This document shows positions 1 to 7,560 of a stretch of DNA of 11,361 nucleotides, one piece after another. Under the pieces are notes generated by a model that was not told where the DNA came from, made no database searches, and saw only the letters and a program-made list of their open reading frames with translations. Origin of the DNA: Bacteroidia bacterium (GTDB lineage Bacteria; Bacteroidota; Bacteroidia; NS11-12g; UBA9320); contig JAQWZS010000070.1 of assembly GCA_029253325.1 (NCBI GenBank), positions 1 to 11,361 of the forward strand, in the 5' to 3' direction. The first letter of the stretch is position 1. Each line of letters starts with the position of its first letter. Made by a program: the position numbers and the translations under genes.

Positions 1-1011
1 AATACATTGGCTATAGTTGGCCTTGGCATCTCTTATTTATCCCCTTATGTCAATCCGCAAGATTTTTGGATCATTTCTTTCTTTGGACTAACCTATACCT
101 TTTGGCTTTCTGTTAATATTTTCCTATTGCTATTATGGATTTTTTCTCTGAAAAAAAGAGGTATATACAATGCTTTGATTCTTATTTTTGGATTTCAATT
201 CATTGCTCGAAATATTCAATTCAACACCAATGAAAAAACAGTCTCAGATATCAGAGTATGTAGCTTCAATACCCATGTACAACAAACATACAATGGTGAC
301 AATACATCCGAAGCAATTGATCAATATTTAACTAATCAAAAATATGACATTGCACTTCTTGTTGAATGGCTTAATAATAAAGGAAACATCAATAAAATAG
401 TATTCCCACACCAGCAATTTATCAATACTCAAGAAGATAATCCAAAGAGCGACTATGGTATAAAATTGGTTTCTAAATACCCTATTTTAAATTATAAACG
501 AATAGAATATGATCATAGTACAAACAACCTTGCTGTGATATTTGATGTTGATATTGAAGGTCAAATCATTCGATTTGTGGGAGTGCATCTTCAATCCAAT
601 AGTGTATCTCCAAAAGACTACCAAACCTTGATCCATAGTGATTTAAATGAAGAGTACAAAACGTATGCCCTAGCCTTTATTCATCGACTAAAAAAACAAT
701 CGCAACTCCGTACCGTCCAAACTCAGACTATTCTGGAGACCATTGACGATAGCCCTTATCCTGTAATTATATTAGGAGATTTCAATGATACACCGCAAAG
801 CTACACCTACCAACAACTACTAAAAGGAAGAAGAGACGCCTTTATTGAACAAGGTTCAGGCTGGGGAGCCACCTATCTAAAACCACTTCCATTTCTCAGA
901 ATAGACTATATTATCCATGACGAAGAGCTAATCTGTACCCATTACCAATCATCTTCGTCTATCAAAAGTGATCATAGTTTGGTCGAAGCAAGTTTTAACA
1001 TCTCAAAATAG
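1..1011 (+). CDS. Membrane-anchored endonuclease/exonuclease/phosphatase (EEP) family protein, 5' partial
   Basis: The reading frame is open to the left edge, so the true start lies upstream; the TTG at 7 is not a convincing start. Counting from base 1, 336 residues are visible. Two hydrophobic stretches (about 23-50 and 56-70) are membrane segments; family members in Bacteroidota usually have one more before them, so roughly 20-30 residues are missing. The rest is an EEP hydrolase fold with its metal and catalytic motifs: SFNTH (88-92), the metal-binding Glu of LLVEW (122), VGVHLQSN with His (193-200), GDFND (259-263), RIDY (300-303) and the terminal SDHS (323-326). The family hydrolyses phosphodiester or phosphomonoester bonds; the substrate cannot be told from sequence. 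The catalytic domain probably faces away from the cytoplasm (inference). The O-methyltransferase follows after six bases, suggesting co-transcription. Confidence 0.85.
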   Translation, partial: NTLAIVGLGISYLSPYVNPQDFWIISFFGLTYTFWLSVNIFLLLLWIFSLKKRGIYNALILIFGFQFIARNIQFNTNEKTVSDIRVCSFNTHVQQTYNGDNTSEAIDQYLTNQKYDIALLVEWLNNKGNINKIVFPHQQFINTQEDNPKSDYGIKLVSKYPILNYKRIEYDHSTNNLAVIFDVDIEGQIIRFVGVHLQSNSVSPKDYQTLIHSDLNEEYKTYALAFIHRLKKQSQLRTVQTQTILETIDDSPYPVIILGDFNDTPQSYTYQQLLKGRRDAFIEQGSGWGATYLKPLPFLRIDYIIHDEELICTHYQSSSSIKSDHSLVEASFNISK

Positions 1012-1017
1012 TATCCC

Positions 1018-1662
1018 ATGGAATTCATTGATGAAAAATTAAGTAAGTATGCTGAAAAACATACCACCCCTGAAAATGAACTAATCAAATCATTGAACAG
1101 GGACACCCATGCGAATGTATTGGCTCCAAGAATGTTGAGTGGACACCTACAAGGTCGATTATTAAGTCTATTCTCCAAAATGATTCAACCCAAAGCCATA
1201 CTGGAAATTGGCACCTACACAGGGTATGCTGCTTTGTGTTTGGCAGAAGGCTTAACCAAAGATGGAATATTACACACCATTGATATCAACGAAGAGTTAG
1301 AAACTCGTATTCAGAAGTATTTCAATCAATCTAAATATAAAAATCAAATCAAACTACATATAGGTAATGCACTGGAAATCATTCCTACCATCAACCATAA
1401 ATTTGATTTAGTATTCATTGATGCAGACAAAGAAAATTATTCTAAGTACTATGATTTACTAATCGATCAAATGCCCTCTGGTGGCATCATCATGGCAGAT
1501 AATGTACTTTGGAGCGGGAAAGTCATTGACCAAGAGGCCATCGACACAGACAATGACACCCGTGAATTAGACCACTTTAATGCAAAAGTTCAAAGTGACC
1601 CGCGTGTAGAAAATATATTAATCCCTGTTCGAGATGGAATCATGGTTGCACGAAAATATTAG
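1018..1662 (+). CDS. Class I SAM-dependent O-methyltransferase (catechol/caffeoyl-CoA OMT type)
   Basis: A 214-residue protein of the usual length for bacterial small-molecule O-methyltransferases of the Methyltransf_3 family, which transfer a methyl group from S-adenosylmethionine to a hydroxyl, typically of a catechol-like substrate, with a divalent metal. Visible signatures are the SAM-binding motif I ILEIGTYTGYAALCLA (61-76), the acidic ribose-binding residue in HTIDIN (Asp89), the metal-site motif FIDADKENY (133-141), the second metal pair DNVLW (Asp161, Asn162) with SGKV, and the closing strand IPVRDGIMVARK. No signal peptide is seen, so it is cytoplasmic. It starts six bases after the EEP gene and probably shares its transcript. 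The natural substrate is unknown; neighbours do not suggest a pathway. Confidence 0.9.
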   Translation: MEFIDEKLSKYAEKHTTPENELIKSLNRDTHANVLAPRMLSGHLQGRLLSLFSKMIQPKAILEIGTYTGYAALCLAEGLTKDGILHTIDINEELETRIQKYFNQSKYKNQIKLHIGNALEIIPTINHKFDLVFIDADKENYSKYYDLLIDQMPSGGIIMADNVLWSGKVIDQEAIDTDNDTRELDHFNAKVQSDPRVENILIPVRDGIMVARKY

Positions 1663-1727
1663 ACACTTGTTAGTTTCTTGAGTATTATCAAACCCAACTC
1701 TTTACTGCATAAAATTATGTTTTCAAT

Positions 1728-1735
1728 TAATTTTG
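1728..1735 (+). promoter_or_regulatory. Possible -7 box (TAATTTTG) in front of purQ
   Basis: The octamer fits the Bacteroidota -7 consensus TAnnTTTG and lies five bases before the purQ ATG. If used, transcription would begin at or next to the start codon, giving a leaderless mRNA. No clear TTTG -33 element sits at the usual distance, so a chance match in AT-rich DNA is quite possible. Confidence 0.3.
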
Positions 1736-1739
1736 TTTC

Positions 1740-2435
1740 ATGAAATTTGGTGTAATCATTTTCCCAGGCAGTAATTGTGATCAAGATCTCATCCATGTGC
1801 TTAACAAAGTAAGTGGTCAAGAAGTAATAAAGCTATGGCATAAAGACACTGACTTGCATGGCTGTAGTCATATTTTTGTTCCTGGTGGATTTTCTTACGG
1901 TGATTACCTTAGAAGCGGTGCAATTGCTAAATTATCCCCTGTAATGGAGAGTGTAATCGCTCATGCAAATGCTGGTGGATTTGTTATGGGCATATGCAAT
2001 GGCTTTCAAATTCTATGTGAAAGTGGTCTATTGCCAGGAGCTCTTCTCCGAAACGAGAATCAGACCTTCATTTGTAAGAATGTGTTTCTGAAATGTGAAA
2101 ATACAAACACTATAATAACTCATGAATTGACCGACAAACCTGCATATAAAATACCCATTGCACATGCTGAAGGACGATATTATGCTGACGAAAAAACAAT
2201 TAGTAAACTTCAGCAAAACAACCAAATTATCTTTAGATATGCTGACGAAGAAGGACATATAAGCTCCGAAGTAAACCCGAATGGTTCAGTTCAGAATATA
2301 GCAGGAATATCCAACGAAGGGTTTAATGTATTTGGAATGATGCCCCACCCAGAACGTGCTGCTAGTGAAGTGCTCCGCAACACAGACGGACGATCATTTT
2401 TTACCTCAATTATTAAAAATTCATTGGTTACCTAA
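1740..2435 (+). CDS. purQ: Phosphoribosylformylglycinamidine synthase subunit PurQ
   Basis: PurQ is the class I glutamine amidotransferase subunit of FGAM synthase, the fourth step of de novo purine synthesis: it releases ammonia from glutamine and passes it to PurL, with PurS bridging. The 231-residue length matches family members. Signatures are VIIFPGSNCDQD (5-16), FVPGGFSYGDYLRSGAIAK (46-64), the nucleophile elbow GICNGFQIL with Cys86, IPIAHAEGRY (138-147), and MMPHPERA with the catalytic His203 and Glu205. All three catalytic residues are present. No purL or purS lies nearby, so the other subunits must be encoded elsewhere. Its last 8 bases overlap the end of the convergent DUF4249 gene, and no terminator hairpin is evident between them. 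Confidence 0.96.
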   Translation: MKFGVIIFPGSNCDQDLIHVLNKVSGQEVIKLWHKDTDLHGCSHIFVPGGFSYGDYLRSGAIAKLSPVMESVIAHANAGGFVMGICNGFQILCESGLLPGALLRNENQTFICKNVFLKCENTNTIITHELTDKPAYKIPIAHAEGRYYADEKTISKLQQNNQIIFRYADEEGHISSEVNPNGSVQNIAGISNEGFNVFGMMPHPERAASEVLRNTDGRSFFTSIIKNSLVT

Positions 2436-3240
2436 TTTGGATAACCACTCCAGAACTTAAAGCAAATATCCCCAGACCACCCTCAAAATTAGAAGGCAAT
2501 AAGGTAGGCTCTCCAAAAGGATTTTGCGGATTATAATCCTTTAAGAGTCTTCCATAATTGTAATAATCCTCTGTGATTGAACTGATTACTAAATAGATAT
2601 ACCTTTTATCACCCCCAAATGATTTATTATATTCTGTAAACGAGGTACTCAATTGTTTTTCAGAACCTGTAAGTTTAAAATACTCTCGATCTACATAGAT
2701 GCCTTCAGCTTCAACCATTGACAAATTTTGACCAAATACTTCAATACGATAATACTGATTGAGTGGATTATCCAACTCAATGGATACACGGTAATCCGTG
2801 TCATATTCTCTTTCAGTTGAGTCTATTCGAATCGTATAGGCCCCTAACGGCTGAGGCATGGTTTGTGTACTTTTTAGCACCCCAAACTCTGGGCTGTTTA
2901 CTGTTAATGTATACTCTGATCCTGATTGAAGGTTGACCACTTGGCTTGGCTCGTATTCCTCATCTCCTGGTTCGTAATAAAACTCGTAGTTATCTCCATT
3001 GCCTGTTATGGTAATTTGGGCATCTTGAATTGGCTCATAATCTGAACTCTGACTATTCGCTGTATAGAACACGGGTTTACTTTTTGTCAAGGAGATGTTC
3101 TGTTTATTAGTCAAGTTCAGATTATCGAAATATCCAAACGCAACAGCCTTTACTTCTGTCTCCGGCAATGGTACATTCTCAACAATAGATTGGCATCCAA
3201 AAATGGAAATGAACGATATTATTAATGCTATTTGTTTCAT
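2428..3240 (-). CDS. DUF4249-family outer-membrane-associated lipoprotein
   Basis: A 270-residue protein with a lipoprotein signal: a short hydrophobic stretch (4-14) ending in a lipobox with Cys16 (IFGCQ). Asp is absent at +2, so outer-membrane sorting is plausible. The mature part is beta-rich and begins with segments typical of DUF4249 (an early VKAVAFGYFDN strand, then an Ig-like part around IQDAQITITGNG and LQSGSEYTLTVNSPEFG). DUF4249 proteins are commonly encoded directly behind a TonB-dependent receptor in Bacteroidota. Here the ATG is four bases past the receptor stop, so the two are almost certainly co-transcribed and may work together at the surface, perhaps in ligand capture (inference). 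Ligand unknown. The gene is convergent with purQ and overlaps it by 8 bases. Confidence 0.8.
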   Translation of the reverse strand: MKQIALIISFISIFGCQSIVENVPLPETEVKAVAFGYFDNLNLTNKQNISLTKSKPVFYTANSQSSDYEPIQDAQITITGNGDNYEFYYEPGDEEYEPSQVVNLQSGSEYTLTVNSPEFGVLKSTQTMPQPLGAYTIRIDSTEREYDTDYRVSIELDNPLNQYYRIEVFGQNLSMVEAEGIYVDREYFKLTGSEKQLSTSFTEYNKSFGGDKRYIYLVISSITEDYYNYGRLLKDYNPQNPFGEPTLLPSNFEGGLGIFALSSGVVIQIR

Positions 3241-3244
3241 ACGT

Positions 3245-5635
3245 TTAATTAAATTTATAGTTCCAACTTACGGAGGGCAATATTGGGAAGATGCTTATCT
3301 TTTTTAGTACTTGTCGACTTGTATCATCAAATAATTGCTCATTTCCAATATAATAAAAGAATGGATTTCGCCTATTGTACATATTGTAAGCACTAAACTC
3401 CCATGTTCTTATGCCATGCTTTCGAGGTTTAGAAATTTGTAACCCAATATCTGCTCGATGATAGGCTTCCATTCTAAACCCATTTCGTTCGGTATATTCT
3501 GTACCAAGGTTGGTGTAATCAAACCAACGATTAATACTGGAATTTACTGTAATATCTTCCAGTCTATAACTACTAACAGGCAAGGTAATTGCATTGCCTG
3601 TACCATAAACCCATGTGCCTGATAAAGTAATATTATCCTTTATCTCATATACCAATACAACTGAAATATCATGCCTCCTATCATACCGAGCAAAAAACTC
3701 TTTGCCGCCATTCAACTCCGGGAATTGTTGCTTCGTCCACGATAATGTGTAACCAATCCAACCATTCAAACGGCCTTGTTTTTTTTGCAATAAAAGCTCG
3801 CCACCATAGCTGGTTCCACTCCCACTTGTAATATTTTCTTCCCATGAAATCGATTGGATAGAGCCATCATCAATATCTTGCTCTATCGCTAAAAAAGAGG
3901 CACCTTCTTTGTAAGCAATGATATTGTCCATTTCTTTATAGTACCCTTCAAGCGTTAGCGAAAATTTTTGTTTCTCAAAATCTTTAGCAAAGCCTAAAGC
4001 TACCTGTCTAGAAGACTGAGGTTTTACCTGCTCGGTTGCTGGAACCCATAAATCGGTGGGTAAACCTACTCCACTATTGCTCAACAAATGAATGTACTGA
4101 TTCATGGAAGCATAGGAAGCTTTCATCGACAAATCTTTTCTAAGTGCATAAGCCAATCCTATTCGAGGCTCTGGTTTAATATAGGTAGTCCCTTCAGAAG
4201 AAAACGTGCTCAGTCTTATGCCGTGCAACGATTTTAGTCGCTTAGAAATCTTCCATTCATCCTCAATGTATAGACCTGTTTCCAACGATTTATATTCTGT
4301 TTTACGATCAATGAGCGAACCATCAAAATTATCTCTAATCACCAAAGCATCTGGTGTGAATCTATGGTTAGTCGCTACTAGACCAAATTTTACCTTATGG
4401 TTATTATTAGCATACCAATCAAAATCCTGCTTGATGCTATAATCATTAATACCTGAGCCATAGTTCAATTCAAATAAGGGCTGATTTAGTTGCTCATCTT
4501 TTTCTGAAATCGCTAATTCATAAAAGCTATAGATTAAGGCCGTGTTTGAAAAAAGTTTAGGATTAAATATGTGGTTCCATCGGGCAGTACCTGTGGCATT
4601 GCCCCACCCAAATCTGAATTTTGCCTTGTAAGAATCAAACGGCTCAGAGTAATTAAAATAAAACTTATCTCGACCAAAATAGCCGCTGAGGTAAACGCGA
4701 TTCTTATCATCAATTTCGTAGTTTGCTTTTGCATTCAAATCATAAAAGAAATATCCTGCTGGGTTACCACTATTTGCTGCCAAAATGATGGGTTGAGCCA
4801 ATATGTCGATATAAGTTCGTCTACCCGAAACAATAAAAGATCCTTTTCCTTTGGCGAATGGACCCTCTATCAATCCTTTTGAAGAAATCACACCAACACC
4901 CAACTCGCCCGTGATTTTTTCTTTGGAGCCATCCTTCATATTCATGTCAATTACCGAAGATAGTCTCCCTCCATATCTAGCTGGGAAACCTCCTTTAATC
5001 AACTCAACACTTCTCAACGCATCCCCATTAAACAAGGAGAAAAATCCAAACAAATGCTGGGCATTATACACCGTAGCACCATCCAAGATGATTAAATTCT
5101 GGTCAGGTCCACCTCCGCGGACATACAACCCACTTTGCCCTTCTGAACCACTTTGCACACCTGGCATCAATTGCAATACCTTTAAAACATCCTTTTCACC
5201 AAATAAAGCCGGAATATCTTTAATCGTTTTGATAGGTACTTCGATAGAACTCATGCGAACTTCCTCGCTCACTTTCTTTTGGGTTTTAGATGCATTAACG
5301 ACGACCTCTGACAAAGCTGATTCCATTGACGGTAATTCAACAGTAAGAACCAAATCTTTTGAAATTGTAACTTCTTTCTCAATGGCTTTGTAACCAACAA
5401 AATTATAGATTATGGTATGCTTTCCTTCCGTTAGCTCCATTGCATAATATCCGAAATCGTTAGAAACAGTTCCAGCTGATTTATCCGAGGAATAAATGGT
5501 CACCCCGATCAATAACTCCTTACTTCCTTGCTCTTTTACATATCCCGAAAGCGTATGTTTAGTTTGAGAAAATGAAAGAAATGAAATGACATTTAAAAGG
5601 AGAAATGAATAAAATCTAATATTAGTTATTCTCAT
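3245..5635 (-). CDS. TonB-dependent outer-membrane receptor with carboxypeptidase-like regulatory domain
   Basis: This 796-residue protein is an energised outer-membrane importer. Parts in order: signal peptide 1-23 with cleavage near SFSQ; a CarboxypepD_reg-like beta domain about 27-101 (LSGYVKEQ, then SNDFGYYAMEL and the typical YNFVGYKA); a plug about 128-235 containing LKVLQLMPGVQSG, LYVRGGGPDQNLIILDGATV and IKGGFPARYGGRLSSVIDM; then a long beta-barrel to the C-terminus, ending in the aromatic-rich strand VSWNYKFN. It has the short regulatory-domain form, and its partner is DUF4249 rather than SusD, so it is not a classic SusC glycan transporter. Substrate cannot be assigned; iron chelates, peptides or small organics are all possible. 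The 89-bp upstream region holds only a 7/8 match (TACATTTA) to the -7 consensus. Confidence 0.92.
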   Translation of the reverse strand: MRITNIRFYSFLLLNVISFLSFSQTKHTLSGYVKEQGSKELLIGVTIYSSDKSAGTVSNDFGYYAMELTEGKHTIIYNFVGYKAIEKEVTISKDLVLTVELPSMESALSEVVVNASKTQKKVSEEVRMSSIEVPIKTIKDIPALFGEKDVLKVLQLMPGVQSGSEGQSGLYVRGGGPDQNLIILDGATVYNAQHLFGFFSLFNGDALRSVELIKGGFPARYGGRLSSVIDMNMKDGSKEKITGELGVGVISSKGLIEGPFAKGKGSFIVSGRRTYIDILAQPIILAANSGNPAGYFFYDLNAKANYEIDDKNRVYLSGYFGRDKFYFNYSEPFDSYKAKFRFGWGNATGTARWNHIFNPKLFSNTALIYSFYELAISEKDEQLNQPLFELNYGSGINDYSIKQDFDWYANNNHKVKFGLVATNHRFTPDALVIRDNFDGSLIDRKTEYKSLETGLYIEDEWKISKRLKSLHGIRLSTFSSEGTTYIKPEPRIGLAYALRKDLSMKASYASMNQYIHLLSNSGVGLPTDLWVPATEQVKPQSSRQVALGFAKDFEKQKFSLTLEGYYKEMDNIIAYKEGASFLAIEQDIDDGSIQSISWEENITSGSGTSYGGELLLQKKQGRLNGWIGYTLSWTKQQFPELNGGKEFFARYDRRHDISVVLVYEIKDNITLSGTWVYGTGNAITLPVSSYRLEDITVNSSINRWFDYTNLGTEYTERNGFRMEAYHRADIGLQISKPRKHGIRTWEFSAYNMYNRRNPFFYYIGNEQLFDDTSRQVLKKISIFPILPSVSWNYKFN

Positions 5636-5724
5636 AAATAAGTGATGCGAATTAAATGTAAGTACATATATGTTAAAGTAACTCTGAAGTCATTTTATCT
5701 TAAACGATGAATAATGAATTGATG

Positions 5725-6924
5725 TTATCCATTTACAAAATCCGTGAGATACTGATAATTCTTGGTTAAAGCACCTCCTGAGGTAATCGTCGCTCTTTTT
5801 AAAATCGAACTTTTATCACCATTTACAACTAATGGTAAAACATATTTCAATAAAAGAGTTCCAAATTCTTCACTAGCATTCTTGGGTAGTTCAGTAGGTA
5901 GATTAGTTACCGCCATAATATCGATGGTGTCCTCTCCAAATGGTGCTACCTGTTTTTGTTCGGACTTGCTCCACCCAAATGTTGGATTATAAATATTTGT
6001 TGCTTCCATGGTAATGGGCACACTTCCCTCTACATCACAAGTAATGTCTGCAATCACTTTTATTGCAAAATTGGACTGCTTAGTATCTTGAACGTTAAAT
6101 AGTGGTGGCATGGAATCTTCCCAATACATGCCATTGATGAGGATGTCTGCATGAGAAAGAAAATTATCAAACTCGCAACAATAGTCCTCGTGGTTCTCAT
6201 AAAAATGCTGTATATCCCAAGGGCCTCCATCCTTTCGGTGGTATAAATCCCAACTGGTGAGTTGTGTAAAATGGGCACTTCTGGGAGGTTGCGAAACAAA
6301 TTCTTGAGGCGAACATTCTTTCAATTTCATTTGCTCTAGGACTTCTCTTATCCCAGCTGCTACTCGACCATTTCCAGTAAAGACAATTCGTGTTTTATGA
6401 AGATTTAGTTCACTCAACAAGCGTATGGATTCTTCATAATCATCTGTTTCGTATGCTGGAGGCAGAGAAAACTGATTGGTTTTTTTGCCCCAAGTCAAAA
6501 AAGCATTGTATGCACCTGCTATACCTGCCCATTTCCCAAACCCAAGAATTCGTCCTCCTTCAGACCAGGTAAGTGTCTCATAATCAATAAGTGTGATATT
6601 TTTTTCGAGAATAGCTTGTAATAAGTCACGATTGTAGGCCTGCTGTTTAATGGTGTGTGAAAAGAAACAATAGGTCTTATTGGGAATCAATTTTTCGATA
6701 GGTACCTCTTTAATCCCAAACAAAACATCACAATCGGATATGTCTTTTGCCACAGCTATTTCAAGTTTTGTATAGGCCTTATCTGGGAAAGTACGATCAA
6801 GTGATTCTTCAACAACTAGATCAACTTCTGGAAACTTATTCAAAAACTGAACACATTGGTCAGGAGTAAGTGCTACTCGTTTGTCGGCGGGTTTTTTCCA
6901 TTCTCGTAATAATCCTATTTTCAT
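5725..6924 (-). CDS. NAD(P)-dependent oxidoreductase, saccharopine dehydrogenase (lysine-forming)/alanine dehydrogenase family
   Basis: A 399-residue cytoplasmic enzyme of the AlaDH/PNT superfamily. The N-terminal domain opens with IGLLREWKKPADKRVALTP (3-21), the usual substrate-side motif. GIKEVP (Lys72) and FFSHTIKQQ (His90) match the positions of the catalytic Lys and His of lysine-forming saccharopine dehydrogenases such as yeast Lys1. RILGFGKWAGIAGAYNAF (125-142) is also LYS1-like. The dinucleotide-binding turn is RIVFTGNGRVAAGI (179-192). Later motifs DITCDVEGSVP (293-303) and NLPTELPKNASEEF (341-354) resemble the LYS1 C-terminal region more than alanine dehydrogenase. A Lys1-type NAD-linked oxidative deamination or reductive amination is therefore likely, but no lysine genes lie nearby and the substrate is unproven. 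The gene is divergent from ssrA. Confidence 0.8.
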   Translation of the reverse strand: MKIGLLREWKKPADKRVALTPDQCVQFLNKFPEVDLVVEESLDRTFPDKAYTKLEIAVAKDISDCDVLFGIKEVPIEKLIPNKTYCFFSHTIKQQAYNRDLLQAILEKNITLIDYETLTWSEGGRILGFGKWAGIAGAYNAFLTWGKKTNQFSLPPAYETDDYEESIRLLSELNLHKTRIVFTGNGRVAAGIREVLEQMKLKECSPQEFVSQPPRSAHFTQLTSWDLYHRKDGGPWDIQHFYENHEDYCCEFDNFLSHADILINGMYWEDSMPPLFNVQDTKQSNFAIKVIADITCDVEGSVPITMEATNIYNPTFGWSKSEQKQVAPFGEDTIDIMAVTNLPTELPKNASEEFGTLLLKYVLPLVVNGDKSSILKRATITSGGALTKNYQYLTDFVNG

Positions 6925-6975
6925 GGCTCTAGTCAGGGGTTTAAATTTCAGAAAACAACGTGTCTCTGTGCTTTA

Positions 6976-6983
6976 CAAAGTTA
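6976..6983 (-). promoter_or_regulatory. -7 box (TAACTTTG) for the dehydrogenase gene
   Basis: Read on the minus strand this octamer fits the Bacteroidota TAnnTTTG -7 consensus exactly. Transcription would start near 6969, leaving a leader of about 45 bases before the ATG at 6924, a sensible distance. No good TTTG -33 element is seen upstream. Confidence 0.45.
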
Positions 6984-7058
6984 GCTATTTAGCGGTTTCG
7001 ATTGATATACTAATGGAGGATTCTACAAAAAGATGATTAAAAAAGGGGTTCTAGGTCG

Positions 7059-7066
7059 TACCTTTG
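7059..7066 (+). promoter_or_regulatory. -7 box (TACCTTTG) for ssrA
   Basis: An exact match to TAnnTTTG about 50 bases before the mature tmRNA 5' end. Transcription from near 7073 would give a precursor with a leader of about 43 bases that is trimmed to the GGGGGTG acceptor strand. The -33 position shows no strong TTTG. Confidence 0.5.
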
Positions 7067-7115
7067 TAGGCTGTTCTTTGACTGAGTTTCAATTCCTCAA
7101 GCAAGCAAACCATAT

Positions 7116-7489
7116 GGGGGTGTTCTGGCTTTTGACGGGTTGGCCAATAGATGTGTAAGCACGTAGAGCGTTGAAAGTGCGGCTCTTAAATCTCGACTTT
7201 CAAACTATAACAGGCGATTATAACTTCGCTATGGCTGCCTAACCTAAGAGGTTAAGCAAATGCCATCTGCTTGCCCGAGTTTGGTCTCGGTTGCGAGGGA
7301 GTTCAAGCAGTCGACAAACTGAGGTAATTTTAGCCCATTTCTACCAAGCTAAAATTTATCGTGTAGGATAAGGATTAATTGGGTTTTTGCTACGCCTGAT
7401 TAATCTCGAAAACCAAGCAGCAATAAACGTGTAGAAAACGCAACTCTATTCCAATTCGGACCCGGGTTCGACTCCCGGCATCTCCACCA
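7116..7489 (+). ncRNA. ssrA: Transfer-messenger RNA (tmRNA)
   Basis: tmRNA rescues stalled ribosomes with SmpB and adds a degradation tag to the unfinished protein. The 5' end GGGGGTG pairs over seven positions with CATCTCC (7479-7485), allowing G-U pairs, followed by an encoded ACCA (7486-7489). The T-arm is CCGGG-TTCGACT-CCCGG (7462-7478), and the 5' part TTCTGGCTTTTGACGGG matches the conserved tmRNA start region. The tag frame is 7213-7242: GGC resume codon, then GDYNFAMAA and TAA. Total length is 374 bases, normal for a one-piece tmRNA. The gene's 3' end is the apparent integration site of the accessory segment that follows; the tmRNA itself is intact. The structure was folded by eye only; pseudoknots were not checked. 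Confidence 0.95.
7213..7242 (+). other. tmRNA tag-peptide reading frame (GDYNFAMAA, stop TAA)
   Basis: Codons GGC GAT TAT AAC TTC GCT ATG GCT GCC TAA follow the conserved upstream AACTATAACA. After the alanine carried by the tRNA-like domain, this adds GDYNFAMAA. It resembles the common Bacteroidota tag GENNYALAA in length, Gly resume codon and Ala-Ala end, but has AMAA in place of ALAA. Confidence 0.85.
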
Positions 7490-7493
7490 TTTA
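7457..7493 (+). other. Putative left attachment site in the ssrA 3' end
   Basis: The T-arm and acceptor end of ssrA plus the next four bases (TTTA) are partly repeated, with changes, at both ends of each downstream 129-bp repeat. CCCGGCA and CCACCATTTA both recur at 11176-11193. The 3' ends of ssrA genes are well-known integration sites for tyrosine-recombinase elements. The exact crossover cannot be fixed from this copy alone. Confidence 0.5.
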
Positions 7494-7494
7494 T

Positions 7495-7522
7495 TTTCGA
7501 ATATTTTCTAATTCGTTCGAAA
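7495..7522. repeat. Inverted repeat after ssrA (TTTCGAA / TTCGAAA)
   Basis: A seven-base inverted repeat with a 14-base loop starts six bases after the tmRNA CCA. It could be a weak bidirectional terminator between ssrA and the convergent gene at 7561-8817, but no T-run follows the stem on the plus strand, and the stem is AT-rich. Confidence 0.2.
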
Positions 7523-7560
7523 TCAGCTATTTACATTTTAGATTATTTCAAGATTCTTTT

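Noticed and set aside
4851..5393. 180-codon plus-strand frame inside the receptor gene
   Set aside because: It is antisense to the plug and N-terminal domain of a clear TonB-dependent receptor; its composition is a by-product of that coding sequence.
3245..5635. SusC-type receptor of a polysaccharide utilisation locus
   Set aside because: No SusD-like gene or glycoside hydrolase is nearby, and the partner is DUF4249.
7033..7158. 41-residue frame (MIKKGVLGRTF...) preceded by GGAGGA
   Set aside because: It runs from the ssrA leader into the conserved tmRNA 5' region, whose sequence is explained by the RNA; the purine-rich stretch is probably chance.
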